This document shows, piece by piece, positions 1 through 11,294 of a DNA stretch of 64,000 nt (positions within the stretch are counted from its first letter, which is position 1; the number at the start of each line of letters is the position of its first letter). Source of the DNA: Marthasterias glacialis. Taxonomy: Eukaryota > Echinodermata > Asteroidea > Forcipulatida > Asteriidae. The notes under the pieces are model-generated. The model was given only the letters and a program-made list of their open reading frames with translations, searched no databases and was not told the DNA's origin. Location: contig OU452222.1 in the NCBI GenBank assembly GCA_911728455.2, positions 3,415,592 to 3,479,591 of the forward strand. Reading direction: 5' to 3'. The translations under genes and the position numbers were made by a program.

Positions 1-2700
1 GTTTTTTGAGCCATGAAATTGGAGATCTTAGAGCCATGGTAGTGCGGAGATTCGATTGGTGGTGCGGAGATTCGATATGTTGTGCGGAGATTCGATTGGT
101 GGTGCGGAGATTCGATTGGTGGTGCGGAGATTCGATTGGTGGTGCGGAGATTCGATTGGTAGTGCGGAGATTCGATTGGTGGTGCGGAGATTCGATTCGG
201 AAACGATGGTGGTAAACACGGAAAATTCCGAATATATAAAGGGACCTGGACACGTGCACGTGGCATGTGGGGTCCTACTGCCGGCCAGGGTGACAGCTGG
301 TTGTTGATCTTAAAGGTGCATCAGGCTGCACCATCGTAAGGAGCATGGTTCTGGTGTGATCACAAATGGTTGGCAAACGGCAGTAGTCCCGAGTCTTGGC
401 CGTGGGGCTTTGGGACCGCGTTACTACAGCTAGGGGACTGCCTCGGGGTTCCGCCTTGGGGTGGCGGACCGGACCCTGCCGAAAGGTGGGTGAAATGGCT
501 CTGACGATGCTAGAAAGCGTGTGGGGCTGGTATCCTGGGACCTGCTCGTGGTGGCCCTGCTTTAGACTAACCTTACCAGGATGATTTTGGCAAAATTTTG
601 AACTGACTGAATTAAAATGCTTGCAATGGTGTACTTATAAAATATTTGTTATTTTTAATTATAAATTTATGAGACTGTTGATCATTCATCTCATTACTTT
701 ATTAGTGGTACATACAGTAACTTTGATGTGGTTTTTGCGATCAATGCGACTGTGTAACGTACAGAAACGAGGCTGATGCTGATGGGTTTTAGTGTGAGTC
801 GGGCGGACATAAAGTCATCGCGCGTTGAAAATATTGCGGTCAATATCGAATAAGGATTGAATAGAAATAGATATATATGAATATATATAAATTATAATAT
901 TAGTTTAAAACAAATAATAAATGATTTCTAGATGTTTTAAATACAAAACAATATATTCAGATTTTCTTTACTAAAATTCCATTAAATTTAACCACTAACC
1001 TCTCAAAAGAATTAGCATTGACATTTATATGACTATTTTTAATATATATATATGTATATATCAATTAAGTCAACATTAATCTATCTCTAACTCTAAGTCT
1101 ATTTTTGAAATTTGATAACTATTCATTTTACAATACTAACTGCAATGATTTTAAGATTTAATTTAAACATATCGATGTTACAAATGATGAACTATATATA
1201 TAGGCTGACACCCAACTGTCACTTTTGTTGTAAGATACAATAAGTGTATATCTTTATCAAATCCTATCATTGTGTTAATTCGAATTTGAATAAGTGAACA
1301 TTTTACAATACTAACTACAATTTAAACATAAACTATAGGCATAGGCCCAACTGTCAATTTTGATGCAAGATGCGACGTGGTTTAAACTTACAAATTTTCA
1401 TCCGGTGAACAACAGGTTAGGCAAACGAAATTAATGTTGGGAATTGGGGTCCACTTTGAGGCGTATGAAGACTCCCAAGCTTTTCAACATACAATGACTG
1501 TAAAGAATAACAACATGAACAGTTAATATTTATGTTATTTGTTCATACTATTTGAGAAGATTATATCACTAGTGTGGATGTGTTTTCTCGGGTTCATGCA
1601 TAAGTCAGGCTTACGCGTAGATTAACACTTTCTTGACTAAAATAGTTATTACTAACATTAATAAAAACCATTACTGTTACAAATTTTATATAAGTGAGTA
1701 CATGTCAGACATACACATAGATTAACACTTTGTTTACAAACAATGACTACTAACATTGATGAACATGTGAGCAGACGTCAGGCCTTCACGTAGATTTATA
1801 TTATGTGTTATTTTGTAAATAAATGCAGGTGGCTCTTAGATCTAGTTCTGTTGAATGAATGAGACCTACAAAGACATGTAGATTTTTTTAATGTTGTTAA
1901 TTTTAATTATTAAAACTAATGAAACTTTTGAACTTCTAACAATAACAAACTTTTAATCTCAGTGAAACAAATGACTTTCAACAGTTCAAATTATCTAACA
2001 CATTATTCTCTTATTATGAGAAATGAATAACTTGAAATTACATTATTTTAAGTATTTTAATTAGTACAAAAATAAATGAATAAAATAAACATAATTATTA
2101 CAATTCAATTATTACAACAACTTTTTTCTGTCTTTGAACTTTAAATGTTGGAAATTTAAATGATCAGAATTTGAGACCTTTTCACTGTTAACAGACTTAT
2201 TTGAGCTGAGTTTGTACATGATATCTTCCAATTTATGCACCGCGTTTAAATGTATTAAGAAATTCATGCAGTAATAATAAGCTATTAATAAAAATTTGCT
2301 TATTTTCTTTAATAGGGTGAAACACAAACTCTTAATTAGGCTATCACGAGTTAATAAAATTTTGAGTAATGTCGGTGACTGAAATATCGTGTTTTGTTAA
2401 ACCGGCGCTGCAGGGATTGAACGCTTGCATTTTATACACATTCGGGTGCATCTATTATGCCGTGTAAAAAAAAAACAGCCTCGCTTCAGAAATGTATTGT
2501 TTGACACTTGAAATGTGATAAGACATTAAAGAAATGATTATCTCAATTGCTGCGAAAATAACCAAAGCAGTGTCTGTAAAGATCAGAATAGTTACATGTT
2601 ACTTGACGATAAAAAAAAACCACATTGAAGTTACTGTGTATATATTATAAAATTCTCCAAATTAAACCAATAAAGTGAAGTTTGATTAGGATTCTACCGA
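1..2700 (+). repeat. Dispersed long repeat, copy A
   Basis: Positions 1-580 are nearly identical to 51934-52510. The similarity continues in weaker form along 52510-54583 and, after the Ngaro-like insertion there, along 61984-62400. Shared landmarks include the stretches around 2186-2275 versus 62033-62110 and around 2365-2490 versus 62228-62350. It starts with a minisatellite and then becomes AT-rich non-coding DNA. No credible gene is seen. Two short motifs containing ACACGTAGATTAA-like sequence recur between 1600 and 1800 and again between 53630 and 53830. Confidence 0.8.
38..197 (+). repeat. 20-bp minisatellite, 8 units (copy A)
   Basis: Eight head-to-tail copies of GGTGGTGCGGAGATTCGATT with a few substitutions. 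The same array heads the two other copies of the dispersed repeat (48760-49319 and 51970-52129). Open frames across it are artefacts of a 20-bp period, which closes to 60 bp and so reads as a 20-residue repeat. Confidence 0.95.
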
Positions 2701-2734
2701 TCCATTACCGAAATGAGGAATCACGTGACCCCCC

Positions 2735-2753
2735 CCCCCCCCCGCTCCCAAAG
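2735..2753 (+). repeat. Poly-C tract
   Basis: A run of cytosines inside short AT-rich DNA. Similar poly-C or poly-G runs occur near 8743, 9118, 10790, 19577, 32300 and 43866. Several sit inside or at the edge of MITE-like segments. Confidence 0.9.
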
Positions 2754-2875
2754 TTGGACTCGGTATAAATGAGTATATGTACAGAGAAGTCCAACCAATT
2801 GTTTCTCATTGGGCCAGTGTAAATATTGCTGTAAATCACTGATTAGAATCCCCCAAGGGTGCTTTTATATAATAG

Positions 2876-4197
2876 TAAAAATAATAATAATGATAATAAT
2901 AATGATAATGATAAGGGTGAGGGTAAGGGTGGTGATAATGATAATGATGTCGATGATGGGGATAATGATAATGGTAAGGGGTAACGGTAATGTTAATGGT
3001 AATGATGGTATTGATAATGATAATGATAAGGCTGAGGGTAAAGGTAATGATAATGATAATGATAATGATAATGATAATGATAATGATAATGGTAAGAAGC
3101 CGAGGGTAATGATAATGATATATGATGAGGGAAAATGATAATGATAATGATAATGATAGTGATAATGATAATAATAATGATAGTGATAATGGTAAGAAGC
3201 CGAGGGTAATGATAATGATATATGATGAGGGAAAATGATAATGGTTTGGGTCAGGGTAACAATAATGATAAGGGTGAGGGTGGTGATAATGATAATGGTA
3301 AGGGTAAGCCGAGGATAGTGATAATGATAATTATATGATGGGGGATAATGATAATGGTTAGGGTAAGGGTAATAATGATATGGATAAAGATAAGGTAATG
3401 ATAAGGGTAAGGGTAATGATAATGATAATGATAATAATAACGATAATGATAATATGGGGATAGTGATAATAATGATATTGATGGGGATAATGATAATGAT
3501 AATGGTAATGATAATGATAATGATGGGGATAATGGTAAGGGTAGGGGTAATGATAGTGATAACGGTAACAGTAACGGTAAGGGTAGGGGGTGATAATAAT
3601 GATAAGGGTGAGGGTGGTGATAATGATAATGGTAAGGGTAAGCCGAGGATAGTGATAATGATAATTATATGATGGGGGATAATGATAATGGTTAGGGTAA
3701 GGGTAATAATATTGATAAGGGTAATGATAAGGTAATGATAAGGGTAAGGGTAAGGCTAAGGCTAATGATAATGATAATATGGGTAAAATGATGATAATGA
3801 TAATGATGGGGATAATGGTAAGGGTAGGGGTAATGATATTGATAATGATAATGATAATGGTTTGGGTAAGGGTGATAATAATGATAAGGGTAAGGGTAAG
3901 CCGAGGATAGTTATAATGATAATTATAAGATGGTGGATAATGATAATGGTTAGGGTAAGGGTAATAATAATGATAAGGGTAATGATAAGGTAATGATAAG
4001 GGTAAGGGTGGTGATAATGATGAGGGTAATGATAAGATAAAAAGCAATAATAACAATATTAATGATAAGGGTAAGGGTGGTTAGTGATAATAAGGATAAT
4101 GATAAGGGTAAGGGGAAGGGTGGTGATGATGATGATGGGGATGATAAGGGTAAGGATAATGATAATATGGGGATAGTGATAATGGCAATGGTAATGG
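2876..4197 (+). repeat. Imperfect GATAAT/GGGTAA simple-sequence block
   Basis: About 1.3 kb built almost entirely from AATGAT and AAGGGT-type hexamers. It has internal higher-order duplications. A segment with AGCCGAGGATAGTGATAATG recurs near 3308, 3640 and 3900, and a 100-bp duplication is visible at about 3092 and 3192. Open frames on both strands (for example 3358-4056 minus, rich in Y/H/P/I) are low-complexity translations, not genes. The block separates dispersed-repeat copy A from the related sequence at about 4500-4565. Confidence 0.9.
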
Positions 4198-4499
4198 AAG
4201 GGCATGTCTCTCTTTTCTTTGATTACATGGCATACCTTTTAGCTACTGAACAAAACAATCTCACGTGATCCAAATAGAGGTAATGGTGAGGTAGAACCAC
4301 TTTTATCGTAAATGTAGAACATTATTTAAAAAAAATATATTCAAGATGCATGTGTGTTAGTGTGTATTGGTGTAGCCAGGATTTTGTTGACTGGGGTACA
4401 GAGGGAGAGGGCAGGAGCCATGTTCTTTAATGAATTACATGTAGGCCTATGTGGATTATTTTCATGGGGGGCACCTTGGGGGGTGCACTGGGAGTATGA

Positions 4500-4570
4500 T
4501 TTTATCAAGGATGCTAAAATAAGGGGAGGGTAGACAGTGGTAGCGCCCTCTAGCAGTGACCAAAAGAAAT
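4500..4570 (+). repeat. Displaced tail of dispersed repeat copy A
   Basis: The sequence with TTTATCAAGGATG followed by GTGGTAGCGCCCTCTAGC matches 62590-62640, the tail of copy B. This suggests copy A originally continued here and was split by the simple-sequence block. Confidence 0.5.
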
Positions 4571-5252
4571 GAACATTATAGCTGAGAATATTGAATAACG
4601 TAGTAGTTGATGTAGCATTTGTAATGCAGGCACTCATGTAGTCTTCAAGGGTTCTCATTTTACGAATTGAAAGAGTGTATTTCAAACTCTGCTGATAAAG
4701 TTAAATCAAGAGGGGCTGACTTCGACTTAAGAGACTGCAATATTTTGAACTTGTTCTTAAGTGAATAGTGGGTGTTTTATACAAAAGTGGTATTTCTGTA
4801 AAAATAAATAGTGTATTTTCTTTGTTTTTAGACAATGTGCGTATTATTTTTGAGTAACAAAAGATTTACACATTTGATATGGAAAACAAGTAACTAATGT
4901 TATGAGCAATATGATTATTACTTAATTAAATTAATTAATTAAATTAAATTTAAGGACCACAAGTCTGTTAGATATTTTTGATAATATTGTAATTTTCATT
5001 GTAAAACTACTTATCAATGTTTTTTATTCTTAATATTCTTTACTTTTACTTGTTAAATACAATTCGTGTTGTGTAATATGGTGGGTTTTTTTTTGTTCTA
5101 CAAATAAACTTTTGGAAACACACAGAAATTTCCTCATCTTTTTCATCTGGCTCATGCACAGGTCATAGGTCAAAGGGTGCATCTCATTTAATTTTTTTTT
5201 GACCCATCCATCCTAAGGTTTATATATAAGTTCCGAACGATTTTTTTCAAGC
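4571..5252. other. AT-rich DNA, no gene seen
   Basis: AT-rich sequence with short runs such as TTAATTAATTAAATTAAATT near 4925. No supported coding, RNA or transposon feature was found. Confidence 0.6.
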
Positions 5253-5334
5253 GGCGATTTAGCCCAGTGGGCTAGCTCACAGCTCCCGGAATTCTGGGGC
5301 TGTGAGCTCGGGGGTTCAAATCCTGGTGGACCCC
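5253..5334 (+). repeat. tRNA-like segment (probable SINE head)
   Basis: An A-box-like TAGCCCAGTGGGC and a B box GGTTCAAATCC (5313-5323) are spaced as in tRNA-type pol III promoters. A full cloverleaf with a pairing acceptor stem is not evident, so it is more likely a tRNA-derived SINE or pseudo-tRNA than a functional tRNA gene. Confidence 0.5.
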
Positions 5335-5380
5335 TCTTTTACTGGTAAAAAACAACTTTTTTATCAATTCTTGTAAAATA

Positions 5381-5452
5381 GGGTAGGGCTTGAACCCAGT
5401 ACCTTCAGCCCTGTAACCTCTGTCTCTCACCACTCTGCTACTGAGCTTTCAT
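5381..5452 (-). repeat. tRNA-like segment, opposite orientation
   Basis: On the minus strand an A-box-like TAGCAGAGTGG and a B-box-like GGTTCAAGCCC are correctly ordered. It lies about 50 bp from the plus-strand tRNA-like segment and points towards it. A functional tRNA is not claimed. Confidence 0.45.
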
Positions 5453-5642
5453 GAAAATCTTAACGGTTTTTGACCTGATGAATATTAGAATGGCTGGACT
5501 TAGAAAATTTTTCAGAAAAATTTTTCCCTGGCTATACCCTTGGATTTCTGGCAGATCTGAGGGTTGACCAAGGGCCTTGGAGCTAGGATTGGGGAGTAAA
5601 ATTTCCAAGGGCTGAGGGGTTGCCTCAGCTCAGAGACTCACT

Positions 5643-5902
5643 GGGCCAGGGGCTGGGTGGTTGTTGGGCAGTCAGTGGGTTCAGCTGGTTGGACTGGAGG
5701 CATGATCATGCTGGGCAGAGAGGACTTGGGCCAGGGGTTGGGAGGTTGCTGTCGGTCAGCCAGTGGGTTCAGCTGGTTGGACTTTAGGCATGATTAAGCT
5801 GGATAGAGGACTGGGAACAGGGACTGGGAAGTTGTTGGGCAGTCAGTCAGCAGTTGGGCTGAACAGTTGGGCTGGTTGAATTTAAGGATAGGGGAAAGGA
5901 CT
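5643..5902 (+). repeat. 85-bp tandem repeat, 3 units
   Basis: Units begin with GGGCCAGGGGCTGGG-like sequence at 5643, 5728 and 5813. All contain GGTTCAGCTGGTTGGACT or a variant. The first two are the most alike and the third is diverged. Confidence 0.85.
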
Positions 5903-8622
5903 GGTAGTCATTGTGCTGGGTAATAGCTAGCTGGAGTTTGGCATTAGCAGTATAGGTAAAGGACTGGACTTGGTTGGGAGGGCATAAAAAAGATTGATAC
6001 TTTTGATAAGGAAAAAGAGTAACTAATGTTATGACCAATATTTAACTACTTAATAAGTAAAGGACCCGGATACCTCTCTTAAATATTTTTGATAATGCTA
6101 TATTTTAGTGTCTGTTTAAAAAATAGTTTATGCTGGGTAAAAATAAGTCTTGTTGCTGTTAGGTGGATATAGGTTCATGGAACCTCATCGTAGGGTGGAA
6201 TTGGTTTAAAGAACAGTTCAAATTGTGTTGATGTATAAATTGTTTCGAACTCTTTTTTATTTAATCAACTGTCAATTGTAAAGGCAGGGTTCCTTTTCCA
6301 TGGTGTATTTAAGAAAATACATTTCACATTAAAGTGGTGACCATGCTGTCGTATGGAAAAATATGGAACTTTTTGTTTTGGCATAGTTACAGTGTCAACC
6401 AATACATTTAAAGGTGTGGTAGATTTTTTTTAATGAATTTATGAACTGGGTGGTTTAGAAGAATTTTAAAGGTATGGTACTTTATGGATTAAAGGAGTTA
6501 TGGTATTTACAAATTTGTATATTTATTTACTGCACTTTTCTGGAAAAGGATTGAGAGGATTTAAAACTGTTTTGTTGCAGCCATTTTCGTTGGATTTCTC
6601 GTCTGCTCATATATCACTGGATTACATGTACTGGTTTACTAAATGGGACCAGTCTATGTTTTTTTTTTATTTTATTTTTTTTGCGCAAGGTTGGATTTCA
6701 TCACATGAATTTTAGTGTAGGGTAGGGTCAATTGACTTTCGGTAGGTTCTAACTCAAGTGGGTTTTGTGAATAATAAAAAAGCTATTGTTCAAACCTTTG
6801 CTCAATTCGCCGTATTTTTGACCGAATGGGGGCGCTTTCAACAACGAATTTCATTTTATCACAATTACAGTTTTATCTTATTTTGACTGTCAGTATATTG
6901 TTTTCTTGTATCAATGACCAAATAAATATTACTAATGTAGGTTTTCCCGGCCAAATTCAGCAAAATATCATTCAATTTCATTAATTGCGCTTTCAAATTC
7001 ACCTGATTTCTCTAATTCAGTCAAACTAGGGTTTCTCTTTCAGTATTATTGCATTCAAATTCATTTTCGTGCACTCAGGATCCCTTTCTTTTCATTCTAT
7101 TTCGTTTATAGGCACTCAATATAAGAAGATTGCCATTCTTATGTTGAATATCTACTACCTTTTCCCAATAGGTGCAATCAAATTCAGATTCATCGAAGCG
7201 CACTGCGATTTAGCACCTAATGTTCGTTTCTTTTTCGTTTATGGGTAACGGATTTCAACATTTTGAGCATTCAAATTCAACATGAGTTTGATACGGCTTA
7301 TGCTTGCGTTTTAAGTTAGCGATAATGTTCTTTTTACGGCAGTTGCGTGAATAATCTGTCTTATGAGTTTTTAATTTAATTCTTATATTTGGTCTTAATT
7401 GCAAATGTTTTCCTTTTACTTTGTTACACACTACAAAAATTAGATTGAAAATCACTCTAATTAAATTGGAAATAAGGCCAGGGTCAAATATTTTGCGTTT
7501 TGTCCCTAGTTTCAATCGAATAGAGTAAATTTTAATCAAAAACTCATTAAGAAAGTACCCCATGTTTAAACTTTAAAATGTGTCAAAGAACAGTTAAATA
7601 AAGTTTTATGGCATTACAAAAAACAATAAACAATACAATAAACAATATTTTGCTTGCAATTGCTTGCAATGTAAATGTTTGTTTTGGTCCTAATTTCACT
7701 TTTTTGTCATCTTCTTTATTTGTTATTTTTTAGTTAGATCTTGCAAATTAACTCCCGAATACTTCAATCAGCCTTCCTCTATCTACAGTGCTCAATCTTC
7801 GTCCGACCACAGGCAGACATTATTTTTTGCTTCAAAATCGTATATTTAGTGAGAGGTAGAACTCGGCAACAGTGTAGAAATGAATTCCCATCATAATATC
7901 CTAACTTTATATATAGGCAAATACGTACCAGAAAGGGCATACCGAAGAAACGAATTTGAATGAAACATTTCCAAAATGTTTTCCAGTTGATGAAAATGAT
8001 TAGTCAACCAGCCCTTTCCTGCTGTCTTTGACGAAATTGAATGAACTAAGTGACCATTTTAAATTGAATGATTTTATTTGTCAAATGAATGCTCACGCGT
8101 CGAAATTGAATGACTCTTTTTAACTGTTGAATGTTGATGTACCCGAGGATTTATTTTCAAGCAAAATTGAATGACCCAGGTATTAATTTGAATTGATTTT
8201 TGTCGAAATTGCATTTTTGTTGAAAATCGTAGCAACAATGAAAATAAGTTGCTTTTACTTGTTTTGCATCACGTAAATTTGGATCACACACGCCCTCAAA
8301 ATGACAACAGATTGAAAGAATTTTTTTTATAATTATGCTCTGTTTTGCTTAATTTTTGTAACCATAACAAATTACATGTCAAACAATAGCACAAAAAGGA
8401 AGGGAATGAACAGATTTCTTGCTACATTTATAGAATCATTTTATTTGACAACTCCGGCATAATCTAATATAAAATATATATTTTTTAACATTATCAGCAT
8501 AAGAACAATCGTTTTTCTATGATAAAATTCAATTTATAACGAGAAAAACTGTGAGTCTTTAAACTTTAAATTTAATATTAAAAAAATTTCACGTCTAACC
8601 CATGGCAACTAAATTGTCATTA
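5903..8622. other. AT-rich DNA, no gene seen
   Basis: No supported gene. AAATTGAATGA-type motifs recur between 7960 and 8200. Their complement (TCATTCAATTT-type) occurs between 6955 and 7100, which gives the region a loose inverted symmetry that may be an old MITE or foldback. ORFs at 6500-6715 and 7255-7563 have no recognisable features. Confidence 0.5.
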
Positions 8623-8795
8623 ATTGGGCTCAGTGGTGTAAAAAGACATTTTCACTTGGGGGGAAATACACAGGGTAAAGGTTTAATTTTGGGAGCTATT
8701 TAATGTATTGAACAATTACTGTGCATTTTTTGTCACATTTCGGGGGGGGGGGGGGTCAGGTCCCCACCCCCTCTGGTTACAGCACTGATTGGGCA
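8623..8795. mobile_element. hAT-type MITE with 8-bp target duplication
   Basis: The element (8631-8787, 157 bp) begins CAGTGGTGTAA and ends TTACAGCACTG, imperfect 11-bp terminal inverted repeats. It is flanked by ATTGGGCT on the left and ATTGGGCA on the right, an 8-bp duplication with one mismatch. CAGTG-type ends and 8-bp duplications are characteristic of hAT elements. There is a poly-G run inside and no coding capacity, so it is non-autonomous. Confidence 0.8.
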
Positions 8796-9433
8796 AGTTT
8801 TTCAGATTTTCTGCCTGTTTTGCTTAATATTTCCATTTTGTGAAACATTTTTATTGCACATGGTAATATTTTAGAGAAAAACATTTTTCAGGACTAATGA
8901 TTCTGTCACAAAAAAATGTTAAAAGTATGCTTTGTTGAAAGGAAATAAATTATTGCTTTTTGGAAAAGTAAATTCAGTCATTCATGCAACCTGTAATTAC
9001 ATTAGGTAAGCAACTATATCAAAGATATCAATAACAAATGATGAAGTTCTGTGCACATCAATGGCGTAAGGCGAAACCAGTGAGGGCCACTCAGAACCCT
9101 TGCCCCAATCCCTTCACCCCCCCCCCCCCCCAAATGAGATCAGAACGAAATGCACAAAATAATACGTGAACAAGCCCCCTTAAAGTTATGTCTTTAGTTT
9201 CAAAATGACACCTGCTACCTAGCAAAACCTGGAACGTCTTGGCATTTACCATACATGTGTAACAGCCATGGTAAGGTAAACAAATGACCCCACGGACCAA
9301 TTTGAGATTTTAATGGCACCATTTTAGATTATTTTCTCTAGATTCTGATGAAAAATTAATAATGGAAACACCGTTAACTTTCAAGATAAAAATCTCAGCC
9401 TCAACCCCATTTTCACCCTTATCCTTACCGTCA
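8796..9433. other. Non-coding DNA with poly-C tract
   Basis: AT-rich sequence, then a C-rich stretch near 9110-9130 that resembles MITE interiors elsewhere in the window. No gene is supported. Confidence 0.5.
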
Positions 9434-9592
9434 GACTCAACCCAAACCCAAACCCTAACCCTAACCCTAACCCTAACCCTAACCCTAACCCTAACCCTAA
9501 CCCTAACCCTAACCCTAACCCTAACCCTAACCCTAACCCTAACCCTAACCCTAACCCTAACCCCAACCCTAACCCCAACCCTAACCCTAACC
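9434..9592 (+). repeat. Interstitial telomeric repeat (CCCTAA)n
   Basis: About 26 tandem CCCTAA units. Degenerate units (CCCAAA) sit at the left end and variant CCCCAA units near the right end. This is the TTAGGG-type telomere repeat used by most deuterostomes and many other metazoans. Chromosome-like sequence on both sides shows that it is internal. The VRVRVR and TLTLTL open frames across it are artefacts. Confidence 0.95.
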
Positions 9593-9690
9593 ATGAACAG
9601 ATCTCAGGATACCAGACCCACATGCTTTCCAAGATCTTAAGATTACATCTCTCTTTTGGAAGGGTCCGCTCTGCCACCCCAAGAGAACCA
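9593..9690 (-). repeat. Fragment of the dispersed repeat abutting the telomere tract
   Basis: On the minus strand this resembles 450-555 and 52385-52490 of the dispersed repeat. Translated in one frame, both contain WYP-x-x-CSW preceded by LES-x-W. Similarity ends where the telomeric units begin. Confidence 0.55.
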
Positions 9691-11294
9691 GTCAAACAAT
9701 CATTGTCTAGATCTCCAACTTTATGAGTTCAAAACACTCACAGTGTGCTTGCTTGCAATTGGTACACCTACTTTTTACAAGAACAATTATGCAGATGTAA
9801 TAATTGCATCGGGGACGTACTCAACATACTAGACCAATTGCGCGACCCGCGTCACGTGACCACTTCTGGGTATAAAATGTAAACACACACGTAATCCTCC
9901 ATAGGAAAGGGTGGTACGGTACACGATGATTAATGCATTTAGTTTATTCGATCGAAGCTTTTCTTGCTCGAGATCTGTGAAACATATTCCAAATTTGTAC
10001 CAAAGACCTTCAAGTGATTGAATAAAGCCAGTAAGGACAATTCCAGCAAGTCTTGAAAATTATAAAAGTATCATATAAATGTGCACGATGTGTACAGCGC
10101 ACGGCGGAATGTTAGGCCAGACGACCCCGATCACCACACAGTTTTCAACACAAAAAATTTAAAGTTTTGAAGCTGAAATCCTCCAAAGAAATTTCTGCAA
10201 GGCTAGGTATTAATGCTCACTTTTCCAACGTTGTTTATCCATTTTTTACAGAGATTTAGGCCAACATTTCAAACAAAATAACAGACGGGTGGCTACATAA
10301 TAGTCGTCCGACGCCAGTAGTGCATGGCTAAAAAAAACTCTTTTTAGAAAAATTCTGTTAAATTATGAAACAGAAATGTGATTTAAATTAATGCCACAAC
10401 ATACTACTTTAAATAATAGGGGCTGATTAACTAATTCATCGCTTAACGAAAGTAAAATTGACTGTTTTCGTACTCACTCTGTGTCACGGCCTATGCTTTT
10501 ACTTGTATTTTTTCATCAGCTGTATGACGTCATACCCAATAGGAGGTCACGTGACTGCATGTAAACATTGTCGCGCAATCGGTCTATTAGGCACAATCTT
10601 ACTAATGAAGTCAACACAAGCTGCTCGGTTGTTCATCCAGGATTCCTTGACGTGTAGAATGCCTTGAAGACATTTGATGTTTGCAATACAAGTTGCTCTT
10701 CTCATAATCTGAAAACAAATAAAGAAAACAAATATATATAGGTAATACATTAGGGCGCATGAAAAAAGGGAAATGTCAAATGAACTCCCCCCCCCCTCCC
10801 CCAGTGGTATCAATTTGCCCTTGACAATGAAATTAAATGAGGCATCCATGTTGACTTGATTTTTAAAGCCTTTCCTTTTTTTTTAATTGAAGTTTGGCAA
10901 GACACATCTGCCTTAATTTGCATCAAATCTGATTGGCCAGAAAGGAAATATCCAAACTGAAATTGATTGAGTGTATAAATAGTTGAGAAAGACGTGAGAA
11001 GATCAGCAAACTCTCTGGTCCTTCAGCTCATCATTTCAGTAATGCAAAAACATTCTATTCATTTGGTTTAACTTGAGGTAATAACAGTCCTGAGGAGCAA
11101 CAATGTTGGTTTGTACTTGAAAGCTTATTGATTCATGAATACTTATTGCAACTTTGCCATCTTGAATGAAGACAATGTTAAACAATGCCTGTTAAATGTT
11201 TTATTTTGTACAAATACTGAAGTGGTGTTCATGCTTAAATAAAACAGCGTTATTGATAGCAAAGTGCATTACATCAATCAAACTTGATCCTGAA
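9691..11294. other. AT-rich DNA, no gene seen
   Basis: No supported gene or RNA. A poly-C tract lies near 10787-10800. The open frames at 10458-10667 and 10547-10849 overlap on opposite strands and have no recognisable domain. Confidence 0.5.

Noticed and set aside
3358..4056. 232-codon minus-strand ORF rich in Y, H, P and I
   Set aside because: Translation of imperfect GATAAT/GGGTAA hexamers; no domain and no stop because the repeat lacks stop codons in that frame.
5253..5452. Pair of convergent tRNA genes
   Set aside because: Pol III boxes are present but no convincing cloverleaf; better explained as tRNA-derived repeats.
9310..9695. VRVRVR / GLGLGL / TLTLTL ORFs
   Set aside because: These are translations of the CCCTAA telomere tract.
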